Shown one piece after another: positions 33,327-40,602 of a stretch of 64,000 bases of DNA. The position numbers and the translations under genes were made by a program. This DNA is from Ilumatobacter sp. (GTDB lineage: Bacteria; Actinomycetota; Acidimicrobiia; Acidimicrobiales; Ilumatobacteraceae). Below the pieces are notes generated by a model. That model was not told the DNA's origin, did not search any database, and saw only the letters and a program-made list of their open reading frames with translations. Every line of letters begins with the position of its first letter. The stretch's first letter is position 1. The stretch covers positions 1 through 64,000 of the forward strand of contig NZ_JASJCS010000006.1 of NCBI RefSeq assembly GCF_030065885.1, in the 5' to 3' direction.

Positions 33327-34064
33327 GTGACGAGCACACGACACCGGATCACGATCGGCTCGTGGTTCCAGGGCCCGACCGGATCCGGGCAGGGAGGCTG
33401 GACCGCCCAGAGATTCGCCGAACGCCTCGACGGCCCGGCGACGTTCGCGATCAAGGCCCCGGTCCCGCTCGACACCGAGCTCACCGTCGTGGCCGATGAC
33501 GGCGGTCGCCGACTCCTCGCCGACCAGAGCGGTGAGAAGCCGGCGATCGTGATGATCGCCGAGCCGTGGGTGCCCCGCTTCCCGACCACGGCCGCGGTGA
33601 GCATCGAAGACGCTGCCGAGGCTCGGGCCCGGTTCGACTCGCTCGTCGACGAACACCCGGTGCCGTTCTGCTTCTCCTGCGGTACTCAGCAGGACTCGAT
33701 GCGCGTCCACGCGGGCCCGCTCGACGACGATCACCACGGGCGCTTCGCCACCGATTGGCGGGTCCCCGACTGGGCGGCCAGCGACGACGGCCGGTTGGAC
33801 GAGGGCGCTCTGTGGGCCGCTCTCGACTGCACGGCCGCGTGGTACGTCGGCTACTCCCGCAAGCCGCGCCTCGCGCTGACCGTGCAGTACGCGGTCGAGG
33901 TGCTCGAGCCGCTCGAACCGGGCGCCACCTACGCGCTCGTCGGATGGTCGGGCGATCACGATCCCGACTGGGACGGTCGGAAGCGCCATGGTGCGTCGGC
34001 TGCGTTCGCGGCCGACGGCACCTGCGTGGCCCGCTCCGTGAGCTTCTGGATCGCCAGCGTGTGA
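33327..34064 (+). CDS. Hotdog-fold thioesterase-like protein
   Basis: A 245-aa soluble protein. The centre holds PVPFCFSCGTQQDSMRVHAG, similar to the CFxCG-xxN-xxGL start of many PaaI-like hotdog proteins, followed by DWAASDDGRLDEGALWAALD in the region of the hotdog helix, and LTVQYAVEVLEPLEPG as a later strand. The first 100 residues may form a second, degenerate hotdog repeat. The GTG 33327 start lies two bases after GGAGGTA, which is close. Substrate unknown. Confidence 0.6.
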   Translation: MTSTRHRITIGSWFQGPTGSGQGGWTAQRFAERLDGPATFAIKAPVPLDTELTVVADDGGRRLLADQSGEKPAIVMIAEPWVPRFPTTAAVSIEDAAEARARFDSLVDEHPVPFCFSCGTQQDSMRVHAGPLDDDHHGRFATDWRVPDWAASDDGRLDEGALWAALDCTAAWYVGYSRKPRLALTVQYAVEVLEPLEPGATYALVGWSGDHDPDWDGRKRHGASAAFAADGTCVARSVSFWIASV

Positions 34065-34070
34065 TGAACG

Positions 34071-34081
34071 GTGCCAGACAC
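34071..34081. repeat. GTGCCAGACAC intergenic element
   Basis: One of four 11-base elements fitting GTGYCWGRCAC found in gaps of this window (others at 5270, 23895 and 34961). It stands seven bases after the stop of the hotdog-like gene. Confidence 0.45.
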
Positions 34082-34149
34082 GGATCGCGCCACGGGAACG
34101 CCTGCTCGCGCCGGATCGGCGGTCGCCGACGATCGGCTACCGTTCGGCG

Positions 34150-34935
34150 ATGGCGACGGCATCGGTCAACGGCATCGACATCCGCTTCGAGGACTCGGGC
34201 GGTGACGGGCCGGCGGTCCTGTTCAGCCACGGCTTCTTGATGGACCACACGATGTTCGACCCGCAGGTCGAGCACCTGGCGGGCGACTACCGCTGCATCC
34301 GATGGGACGAGCGCGGGTTCGGCGGCACCAGGGCGAGCGGCGAGTTCACGTATTGGGACTCGGCCGACGACGCCGTCGGTGTGCTCGACCACCTCGGCGT
34401 CGACCAGGCGGTGTTCGTCGGCATGTCCCAGGGTGGCTTCCTCTCGCTGCGCGCCGCGCTGGCGCACCCCGATCGGGTGCGCGCCGTCGTCCTCATCGAC
34501 TCGGCTGCCGACGTCGACGACGCCGAGACGCTCGCCGGCTACCAGGGCATGCTGCACGTGTTCGGGCACGGCACGGACGACGAACGGAACGAGGTCTTCC
34601 AGATGGTCGCCGGGCTGATCCTCGCCGACGAGGCGCTCGACGCCGAGTGGATCCCGAAGTGGCGGCAGATCGAGCCCGAGCAGCTGACGCTGGCGGGTGG
34701 CGCGCTGCTCGGCCGCGACGACATCAGCGGCCGCATCGGCGAGATCGGCTGCCCGATCCTCACGATCCACGGCACCGCGGACCAGGCGATCGCGATGGAC
34801 CGCGCCGAGGCGCTGGCCGCCGCAGCCCAGGATCACCGCGGGATCGTCCAGATCGAGGGCGCCGCCCACGCCCCGAACCTGACGCACCCCGACCAGGTCA
34901 ACCCACCGCTCGCCGAGTTCCTCGCCTCCCTCTGA
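34150..34935 (+). CDS. Alpha/beta hydrolase
   Basis: A 261-aa hydrolase. The oxyanion region is FSHGFLMDHTMFDPQ, the nucleophile elbow GMSQGGFLSLRAAL (Ser at about residue 96), the acid lies near ILTIHGTADQAIAMD and the His in EGAAHAPNLTHP. Asp40-area WDERGFGGT matches the RGxG turn. The set is that of haloperoxidase- or esterase-like enzymes. The substrate is not evident. ATG 34150 starts the domain correctly (MATASVNGIDIRFEDSG). It precedes an enoyl-CoA hydratase gene on the same strand. Confidence 0.88.
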   Translation: MATASVNGIDIRFEDSGGDGPAVLFSHGFLMDHTMFDPQVEHLAGDYRCIRWDERGFGGTRASGEFTYWDSADDAVGVLDHLGVDQAVFVGMSQGGFLSLRAALAHPDRVRAVVLIDSAADVDDAETLAGYQGMLHVFGHGTDDERNEVFQMVAGLILADEALDAEWIPKWRQIEPEQLTLAGGALLGRDDISGRIGEIGCPILTIHGTADQAIAMDRAEALAAAAQDHRGIVQIEGAAHAPNLTHPDQVNPPLAEFLASL

Positions 34936-34958
34936 CCAGAGAACACGCCGGTTCCGGA

Positions 34959-34973
34959 ATGTGCCTGGCACAT
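34959..34973. repeat. ATGTGCCTGGCACAT palindrome
   Basis: Perfect seven-base arms around one T, 24 bases after the alpha/beta hydrolase stop and 33 bases before the enoyl-CoA hydratase start. It shares the GTGYCWGRCAC core with three other intergenic elements. Confidence 0.55.
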
Positions 34974-35005
34974 CTTGTCACCGGGGGGCGCGCGAGACTG
35001 CCGCG

Positions 35006-35839
35006 ATGAGCGACACGTGGGAGCACATCCGCTACGAGGAGCCGGCCGAGCGGGTGGCACGGGTCGTCCTGGCGCGATCCGAGATGGCGAACGCACAGGA
35101 CTACACGATGCTCGCCGAGCTCAACGAGGCCTTCGACCGCGCGGCCCGTGACGACGACGTGCGGGTGATCGTCCTCGCCGCCGACGGCGACCACTTCTCG
35201 TCCGGCCACGACCTGCGCGCCGGTACCGACATGTCCGACATCGAGGCGATCGGCACGTGGTGCTGCTTCGGCGCCGAGGGCGCCGAGGGGTACATGGCGA
35301 CCGAGGCCGAGATGTACGTCGGGCTCTGCTGGCGGTGGCGCAACATCCCGAAGCCGACGATCGCCCAGGTGCAGGGCAAGGTGATCGCCGGCGGGCTGAT
35401 GCTGGTCTGGCCGATGGATCTGGTCGTCTGCTCGGAGGAGGCGACGTTCTCCGACCCGGTCGTCGCGTTCGGCATGAACGGGCACGAGTACTTCACGCAT
35501 GCGTTCGAGGCCGGCGCCCGGCTCGCCAAGGAGATGTTGTTCACCGGCCGTGCGATCACCAGTCGTGAAGCGCTCCGACATGGGATGGTGAACGAGGTCG
35601 TGCCGCGCAACGAACTCGAGTCGCGAACGTTGGCGCTCGCCGAGCACATCGCCAGGCGCCCGCCGATCGGACTGACGCTCGCCAAGCAGAGCGTCAACAA
35701 CACGCTCGACGCGATGGGGATGTACACCGCCATCCAGTCGGCGTTCGGCCTCCACCACGTCGGCCACAACCACAACCAGCGCCTGTTCGGCGCGCTCGTC
35801 GACCCGAGCGGCCTCCAGGTGGTCCGCGAGGAGGCATAG
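35006..35839 (+). CDS. Enoyl-CoA hydratase/isomerase family protein
   Basis: A 277-aa crotonase-fold enzyme. The CoA-binding oxyanion hole is seen in GDHFSSGHDLRAG (first backbone donor) and IAQVQGKVIAGGLMLVWPMD (second donor). The catalytic-Glu positions of hydratases near 110 and 130 are not clearly conserved (MNGHEYFTHAF in the later segment), so the exact reaction (hydration, isomerisation or CoA hydrolysis) is open. An unusual insertion WCCFGAEGAEGYMATEAEMY follows the first motif. It lies four bases ahead of the VOC-type gene. Confidence 0.85.
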   Translation: MSDTWEHIRYEEPAERVARVVLARSEMANAQDYTMLAELNEAFDRAARDDDVRVIVLAADGDHFSSGHDLRAGTDMSDIEAIGTWCCFGAEGAEGYMATEAEMYVGLCWRWRNIPKPTIAQVQGKVIAGGLMLVWPMDLVVCSEEATFSDPVVAFGMNGHEYFTHAFEAGARLAKEMLFTGRAITSREALRHGMVNEVVPRNELESRTLALAEHIARRPPIGLTLAKQSVNNTLDAMGMYTAIQSAFGLHHVGHNHNQRLFGALVDPSGLQVVREEA

Positions 35840-35842
35840 CGC

Positions 35843-36544
35843 GTGTCGGACGAGCTGGTCATCCCCGACGGCTGGATCGACGTCCGCCAGGATCCGGACG
35901 GACGAACCGGGCTGGAGGCCGAGCTCGCCCGTGAGGTGGCGCGCGACCACCAGCTGTACGGCGTGACGGCCCGTGCGATCGCGTCCTGCGACCACTGCGA
36001 CGACGTGCTCTTCGAGCTGCCGGGCGGTCGCTACGCGATCGTCTACCTCACGTACCCGAGACGGGCACCCGATCGGCCGCCCTGGCCGGTCGCGACGATG
36101 GTCGATCCGGAAGAGATCCACGATCGTCTCGAGACCCACCTCCGAGACGAGCAACCCGACACGTCGGACTCCCACGAACTCGCGCCACGCCTCGTCGTCT
36201 CGGCGGGCGACGACGCGCTCGACTTCTACGCGCGGGCCTTCGACACCGAGGCGACCGACCGGATGTACGTCGGCGGCCGGCTCGTGAACGCTCACGTCCT
36301 GATCGGCGGGACGCTGGTCGGCGTCACCGAGGCGGACGGGTCGAGCCGCTCGCCGACCGCCATCGGCGGCACACCGGTGCTGCTCAGCCTCACGGTTCCC
36401 GACGTCGACGCTGCGGCCCGCAGGTTCGTGGAGGCCGGCGGCGAGGTCGTGATCCCGTTGGACGACCGCGACTACTGCCGCCGCGACGGCCGGTTCCGGG
36501 ACCCGTTCGGCCATCTCTGGATCCTCGGTCAGCCAGTGGATTGA
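35843..36544 (+). CDS. Two-domain protein with C-terminal VOC (PhnB-like) domain
   Basis: A 233-aa protein starting at GTG 35843. The C-terminal 120 residues are a VOC/glyoxalase-fold domain of the PhnB kind (LVVSAGDDALDFYARAFDTE, LLSLTVPDVDAAARRFVEAG and FRDPFGHLWILGQPVD). The first 100 residues form a separate domain with LAREVARDHQLYGVTARAIA and SCDHCDDVLFELPGGRYAIV, which I do not recognise. Metal-binding His/Glu positions of true glyoxalases are mostly lost. It follows the hydratase by three bases and is probably cotranscribed. Confidence 0.75.
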   Translation: MSDELVIPDGWIDVRQDPDGRTGLEAELAREVARDHQLYGVTARAIASCDHCDDVLFELPGGRYAIVYLTYPRRAPDRPPWPVATMVDPEEIHDRLETHLRDEQPDTSDSHELAPRLVVSAGDDALDFYARAFDTEATDRMYVGGRLVNAHVLIGGTLVGVTEADGSSRSPTAIGGTPVLLSLTVPDVDAAARRFVEAGGEVVIPLDDRDYCRRDGRFRDPFGHLWILGQPVD

Positions 36545-36597
36545 GTCGCCGGCCGGCCCGTCGATCCCCGGGGCCGACCACATGCCATTCTGCCGGT

Positions 36598-36981
36598 ATG
36601 CGAGTCCACGCCGCCTCCGCCAGCCCGCTGGAACCCGAGATCGGGTTCTCACGCGCCGTTCGCGTCGGATCGACGGCGAGCGTCGCCGGCACGGCGCCGA
36701 TCGGCGACGACGGGACCACGGTCGGCGTCGGCGACGTCGCCGAGCAGACGCGTCGATGCTTCGACGTCGCACTGCAGGCGCTCGCCGACGTCGGCGGTGC
36801 TACGACCGACGTGATCAGGACGCGGATCATGCTGACCGACATCACCACCTGGCGTGAGGCCGCTGCCGTGCACGGCGAGCTGTTCGGCGACGTCCGCCCG
36901 GCGTGCACGTTCGTCGAGGTGAGCCGCTTCATCGATCCGGACTGGCTGGTCGAGATCGAGGTCGACGCAGTGGTCGACTGA
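36598..36981 (+). CDS. RidA family protein
   Basis: A 127-aa YjgF/YER057c/UK114-type protein. It shows the typical order: AVRVGSTASVAGTAPIGDDG, a middle helix FDVALQALADVGGATTDVIR, TRIMLTDITTWREAAAVHGE and RPACTFVEVSRFIDPDWLVE. The Arg of archetypal RidA (in the segment before the last strand) is replaced by Cys-Thr context, so deaminase activity on reactive enamines is not assured. It may belong to the hydratase/VOC unit, 53 bases downstream. Confidence 0.85.
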   Translation: MRVHAASASPLEPEIGFSRAVRVGSTASVAGTAPIGDDGTTVGVGDVAEQTRRCFDVALQALADVGGATTDVIRTRIMLTDITTWREAAAVHGELFGDVRPACTFVEVSRFIDPDWLVEIEVDAVVD

Positions 36982-37056
36982 GGAGGCCGACTTCCGGCAA
37001 TCTCGTGGTCAGGAGCGCGGCTGTAGCGCGAGCTCGCCGCCTGACGCCCGCGGCGG

Positions 37057-37137
37057 TCAGCTGTCGGCGCGGTCCGAGTGGCGCAGCATGAACACCACGA
37101 CGAGGGCGAGGCCGACGGTGAGTGCGACGGCGGTCAT
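37057..37137 (-). CDS. 26-aa single-helix membrane protein
   Basis: A short reading frame, MTAVALTVGLALVVVFMLRH plus a charged tail SDRADS, with a perfect GGGAGGAG seven bases before its ATG. The first 18 residues are a membrane helix and the tail RHSDRAD would lie in the cytoplasm. Size and ribosome site argue for a genuine small protein. It stands alone between RidA and a lipoprotein. It may be an accessory subunit of a transporter encoded elsewhere; that is speculation. Confidence 0.55.
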   Translation of the reverse strand: MTAVALTVGLALVVVFMLRHSDRADS

Positions 37138-37224
37138 CGTTCACTCCTCCCGAGTGGCTACCTCCAGCGAACCGCCGGCGCGGCGTGGATGCCAGGGTCG
37201 CATGGCCCTGCCAGCAGCACGAAC

Positions 37225-37752
37225 TCACAGACCGGCGAGCACCGCTTCCGCGAGGGCAGCGAGCTCGGGGAGCGGGTCGTCGCTGGGTGCGGCGAGGGCC
37301 TCGGCGACCTGCAGGAGTCGCCCGTCGGCGAGCGGGATCCAGAGTGCCGGAGAGTCGGTCTGCCAGACCGCCCCGGGCCGGATGGAGACATCGACGTACT
37401 GCGGGCCACCACTGATCTGGTCGAATCCGGTGCGGTCGGCGTGCACGGCGACGATGAGGACCGGGGCACCGTCGACCTCGGCAGCGCACGCCTCGACGTC
37501 GAAGCCGTCCCACCCGGGCGGCGGCCCGATGTTGCGCGGATTCGAGGCCGGGTAGTCGGCCAGCGCTGCGGCGGGCACGAGCGCACAGACGTCGTCCGGC
37601 ACCGGCGCCCCGCTCGAGATCTCGCCGGCATCAGGTGCGTCGCCCGACTCCGCGGCGGCCGGCGGGTCGGTCGCTGTGACGCCCGGGTCGTCGCCACCGC
37701 CGCACGCGCCCAAGCACGAAGCGACGGCAACGAGGAACAGGCGCGTCCGCAT
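37225..37752 (-). CDS. Hypothetical lipoprotein
   Basis: A 175-aa lipoprotein with signal MRTRLFLVAVASCLGACGGG (lipobox LGAC), an acidic Ala/Asp linker, then a small domain with two Cys (DDVCALVPAAAL and DVEACAAEVDG) and a strand-rich rest (APVLIVAVHADRTG). The C-V-L-P-x-x-x start resembles DUF3558-type lipoproteins of actinobacteria (CxLL, then paired Cys), to which it may belong. ATG 37752 is chosen because the signal begins there; the frame is open farther upstream. Confidence 0.7.
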   Translation of the reverse strand: MRTRLFLVAVASCLGACGGGDDPGVTATDPPAAAESGDAPDAGEISSGAPVPDDVCALVPAAALADYPASNPRNIGPPPGWDGFDVEACAAEVDGAPVLIVAVHADRTGFDQISGGPQYVDVSIRPGAVWQTDSPALWIPLADGRLLQVAEALAAPSDDPLPELAALAEAVLAGL

Positions 37753-37870
37753 CCGACCACCCTCGCACGTTCGGACGCACCTCGCAGACGACGTCCGCCG
37801 TCGCGAACCGTTTCGACCGTCGGCGACGTACTCACATCCGAGACCGAACGCACGACACGGAGACACCGCC

Positions 37871-38121
37871 ATGCCCCCGCCACCGAGACACTCGGCTACG
37901 CCGCCTCGATCATCGTCCTGATCTCGCTGCTGATGGACTCCGCCGTCCGGCTCCGCTGGATCAACCTCGCAGGCGCTCTGACCTTCACGCTCTACGGCGT
38001 GCTGATCGGCGTCGCCCCGGTGGCCGCGGTCAACGCCGCGATCGCCGCGATCGACGTCTGGCACCTGCGACGGCTCACGGTGACGCCGGCACGAGCCGGA
38101 AGACACCGTCGCGGAGGCTGA
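37871..38121 (+). pseudogene. YgjV-like inner membrane protein, apparent frameshift
   Basis: The reading frame ending at 38121 encodes a complete YgjV-like core, LGYAASIIVLISLLMDSAVR and INLAGALTFTLYGVLIGVAP, but has no ATG, GTG or TTG near the correct N-terminus. An ATG with a GGAGA ribosome site stands at 37871, one base out of frame. Adding one C to the C5 run at 37874-37878 would give MPPATETLGYAAS and a protein of about 83 residues. So either a base is missing in the assembly or the gene is recently broken. Its 3' end overlaps the convergent dehydrogenase gene by 47 bases. Confidence 0.6.
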
Positions 38122-39421
38122 GGACGTACAGCTCGCCGTCGGGATCCTCCGCCCAGCCGACCATGGTGTTCACGCGGTCGACGGCGAGCCGGCTGACCCC
38201 CTCCGTGCCGATCGCCCACACCGGGCCGGTCAGATCACCGAACAGGTACGCGCCGCGCAGCTCCGGGATCGCATCGCCGCGGTAGACATGGCCGCCCATC
38301 ACGGCCGTGCCCTCCGAGCGACCGTACGCGTACACCGGCGCGATGACGCCGTCCGGCGCACCCGAGCGGCGCCGGTCGTTGCCCTCGTAGAACGGCCAGC
38401 CGAAGTTGCCGCCCCACTGGTCGGGCCGCATCCGGGACACCTCCTCGAACGAGTTGTTGCCGACGTCGCCGATCCAGATGTCGCCGGTGTCGTCGTCGAT
38501 CGAGAACGTCCACGGGTTGCGGAAACCGCGGGCCAGGACCTCCGGGCGATCGTTCACGCCGTCGGCGTGTGGGTTGTCCGGTGGGATGTCGTACCCGTCC
38601 CCGTCGAGGCGGGGCGTGACACGCAGGATGGTGCCGAGCAGCAACGTCGTGTCCTCGACGTCGCGCCCGCTGCTGGCGCCGCCGTCGCCGGAGGCGACGT
38701 AGAGGTTGCCGGCGGCGTCGAACAGCAGCCGGCCACCGTTGTGGCCGAGGCCGGGCTGGTCGATGAACAGCACCTCGCGACGCGACTCGGGCACCGCGAC
38801 ACCGTCGACCAGCTCGAACGACACGACTCGGGTGTCGTGGTCGATGTCGGTGTAGTTGACGAACATCCGGCCGTCGCGGGGATCGAACGCCACACCGAGC
38901 ACGCCGCGCTCCGAGCCGGGCAGCGCCTCGAACGTCTCCGCCGTGAGGTCGAGCACGAGCTCGGTCGCGTCCGGCGTCACCCGCAGGATCGGACCGGCCT
39001 GGGTGCTGACGTACATCGCGTCGTCCCCGTCCTTCCACGTGACCCCGGTCGGCTTGTCGACCTCGGCGACGAGCTCGAGCGCGAGCGGCGTACCGGAGAA
39101 TTGCTCGTTCGGCGGCAGCGGATCGGGCGGCAGCGTGGTCGTGGTCGTGGTCGTGGACGTCGTCGTCGACGTGGAGCTGGGTGCGGTCGACGATGTCGAC
39201 GCCCCACTCCCCTCGCTGGCCTGCTCGACGGGTTCCGATGTCGTCGGTGCGACCGTCGCGGGTGGCGGTGTCGTCGCCGTGGCCTCGGGCGCCGGTTCGA
39301 GATTGACCGGTGCAGGGGTCGTCACCGGAGCGTTCGAGGTGGGGGTGTTGCTCGCGCAGGCGCCGGCGACCATCACCAGGACCGAGACGCAGACGACCGA
39401 CCTCCTCACGTCCACGAGCAT
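38075..39421 (-). CDS. PQQ-dependent sugar (aldose) dehydrogenase, lipoprotein
   Basis: A 448-aa exported protein. A lipobox (VAGACAS) is followed by about 75 residues of Thr/Pro/Ser-rich linker and then a six-bladed propeller of the soluble glucose/sorbosone dehydrogenase family: LALELVAEVDKPTGVTW, GSERGVLGVAFDP, GHNGGRLLFDAAGNLYVASG (catalytic His), VLARGFRNPWTFSID and WGGNFGWPFYEG. Such enzymes oxidise aldoses with PQQ in the periplasm or outside. PQQ synthesis genes are not in the window, so the cofactor would be acquired or made elsewhere. The long linker may span the cell wall. Confidence 0.87.
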   Translation of the reverse strand: MLVDVRRSVVCVSVLVMVAGACASNTPTSNAPVTTPAPVNLEPAPEATATTPPPATVAPTTSEPVEQASEGSGASTSSTAPSSTSTTTSTTTTTTTLPPDPLPPNEQFSGTPLALELVAEVDKPTGVTWKDGDDAMYVSTQAGPILRVTPDATELVLDLTAETFEALPGSERGVLGVAFDPRDGRMFVNYTDIDHDTRVVSFELVDGVAVPESRREVLFIDQPGLGHNGGRLLFDAAGNLYVASGDGGASSGRDVEDTTLLLGTILRVTPRLDGDGYDIPPDNPHADGVNDRPEVLARGFRNPWTFSIDDDTGDIWIGDVGNNSFEEVSRMRPDQWGGNFGWPFYEGNDRRRSGAPDGVIAPVYAYGRSEGTAVMGGHVYRGDAIPELRGAYLFGDLTGPVWAIGTEGVSRLAVDRVNTMVGWAEDPDGELYVLSLRDGVFRLVPASP

Positions 39422-39470
39422 CGCAGGTCGGCAGCTCCCACACCGCCGGCAGACACGATCAGGCTGCGTA

Positions 39471-39968
39471 TCACGGCCGGGGAGCGGGTGGTCGTGGCGT
39501 CTCGCGCTGCGACCTCCGACCCGTCGCCAGCTTCACCGACTGGGCGACGAAGCCGATCGCCGTGCCGACCATCGCGATGATCAGCACGGTCCGGACGAGC
39601 CACGACCAGTCGACGTCGTACTCGGTGAAGTCGAACGGGTAGACCTGCCAGACACGCACCGCGACGACGAAGCCGATCAGCGCCGTCGCCATCTCACCGA
39701 GGTGCTTGACCGGCCACTGGTCGTTCCAGACGTACACGACGTTGGCGACGATGCTGACCACGAACGAGAACGTGAGGATGGGGAGCAGCTCCTCGTAGTC
39801 CGACGTCAGGAAGCCCGGCCACTCCCAGTCGAGGAGCTGGTGGGCGATCCAGAGCATGACGCCGTTGATCGCCGCCGCCAGGGCGTACCCGAACCGCTTG
39901 GCGTTGCGGGTCACGCCGGCCGCGATGCGATCCTGGATGATGTCCTCGTGGGACCGCGCCGTCGACAT
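39471..39968 (-). CDS. Hypothetical four-helix membrane protein
   Basis: A 165-aa protein with four hydrophobic helices (about 26-45, 57-78, 90-106 and 120-145) and a basic, Pro-rich C-terminus (ATGRRSQRETPRPPAPRP). GGAGG stands before ATG 39968, which argues against the earlier in-frame ATG. I recognise no catalytic motif. It lies 49 bases upstream of the dehydrogenase gene on the same strand and may share its transcript. Confidence 0.75.
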   Translation of the reverse strand: MSTARSHEDIIQDRIAAGVTRNAKRFGYALAAAINGVMLWIAHQLLDWEWPGFLTSDYEELLPILTFSFVVSIVANVVYVWNDQWPVKHLGEMATALIGFVVAVRVWQVYPFDFTEYDVDWSWLVRTVLIIAMVGTAIGFVAQSVKLATGRRSQRETPRPPAPRP

Positions 39969-40046
39969 GGTGCACCTCCGACTGCCAGGTCCAGCCATGC
40001 CACAGCGCCCCGGCGTCCGCCAGGGGCAGAGGTCAGTTCCGGACGC

Positions 40047-40562
40047 TCATCCGGGCGCTCGGTGGAAGTCGCCGTATTCGTACCGGAGCGCATCGAGCCC
40101 GCCGACGACGCGCGCGGTCGCCTCGGCGTCGATCGGCAGGTCGGCGAAGACCTCGCGATTGAGCAGCTCGGTGCACCGCTCGACCAGCTGGCGGCCGCGC
40201 TCCGTGATCTGGGCCAGCACGCTGCGACCGTCGTCGGGGTTGGTGCGCCGCTCGACGAGGCCGGCCTCTTCGAGCCGCTGCACCGCGTTCGTCACGCTCG
40301 CCGGGTGGACCTGCAGGCGCTCACCGACCTTGCCGACCGGGAGCACACCCTGGCGGGTGAAGGCCAGCAGGCGCAGCACTTCGAACCGTGCGAACGTCAG
40401 CCCGTGTGGCCGCAGCAGCGCCTCGACGCGGGCGAGGAACAGCTGCTGCACCCGCATCACCGACGTGACGAGTGCCATCCCGTCGGCGGCGTCGGACCAG
40501 CCGGCGTCGATCCAGTTCCGGCGGGCGAGCTCGATCGGGTCGGGTCGCGGGAGCGTCTCCAC
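40047..40562 (-). CDS. MarR-family regulator
   Basis: A 171-aa winged-helix regulator: dimer helices at both ends, recognition region LPVGKVGERLQVHPASVTNA and wing ERRTNPDDGRSVLAQITERG with the conserved DxRS. It is divergent from the acyl-CoA mutase genes, and the 40-base gap between the two starts carries a TTTGA-CA-TCAAA palindrome. This strongly suggests autoregulation and control of the mutase. MarR proteins beside CoA-metabolising enzymes often sense acyl-CoA esters or acids. Confidence 0.9.
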   Translation of the reverse strand: METLPRPDPIELARRNWIDAGWSDAADGMALVTSVMRVQQLFLARVEALLRPHGLTFARFEVLRLLAFTRQGVLPVGKVGERLQVHPASVTNAVQRLEEAGLVERRTNPDDGRSVLAQITERGRQLVERCTELLNREVFADLPIDAEATARVVGGLDALRYEYGDFHRAPG

Positions 40563-40576
40563 GCCTTGCAGATTAG

Positions 40577-40588
40577 TTTGACATCAAA
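40577..40588. promoter_or_regulatory. MarR operator / mutase promoter
   Basis: TTTGACATCAAA: arms TTTGA/TCAAA around CA. A canonical -35 hexamer TTGACA (40578-40583) is embedded, but the mutase ATG lies only 20 bases downstream, leaving no room for a matching -10 before it. The site is therefore better read as an operator, with any plus promoter using TATTCT (40590-40595) and giving an almost leaderless transcript. Confidence 0.55.
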
Positions 40589-40602
40589 GTATTCTGCCAG
40601 TC

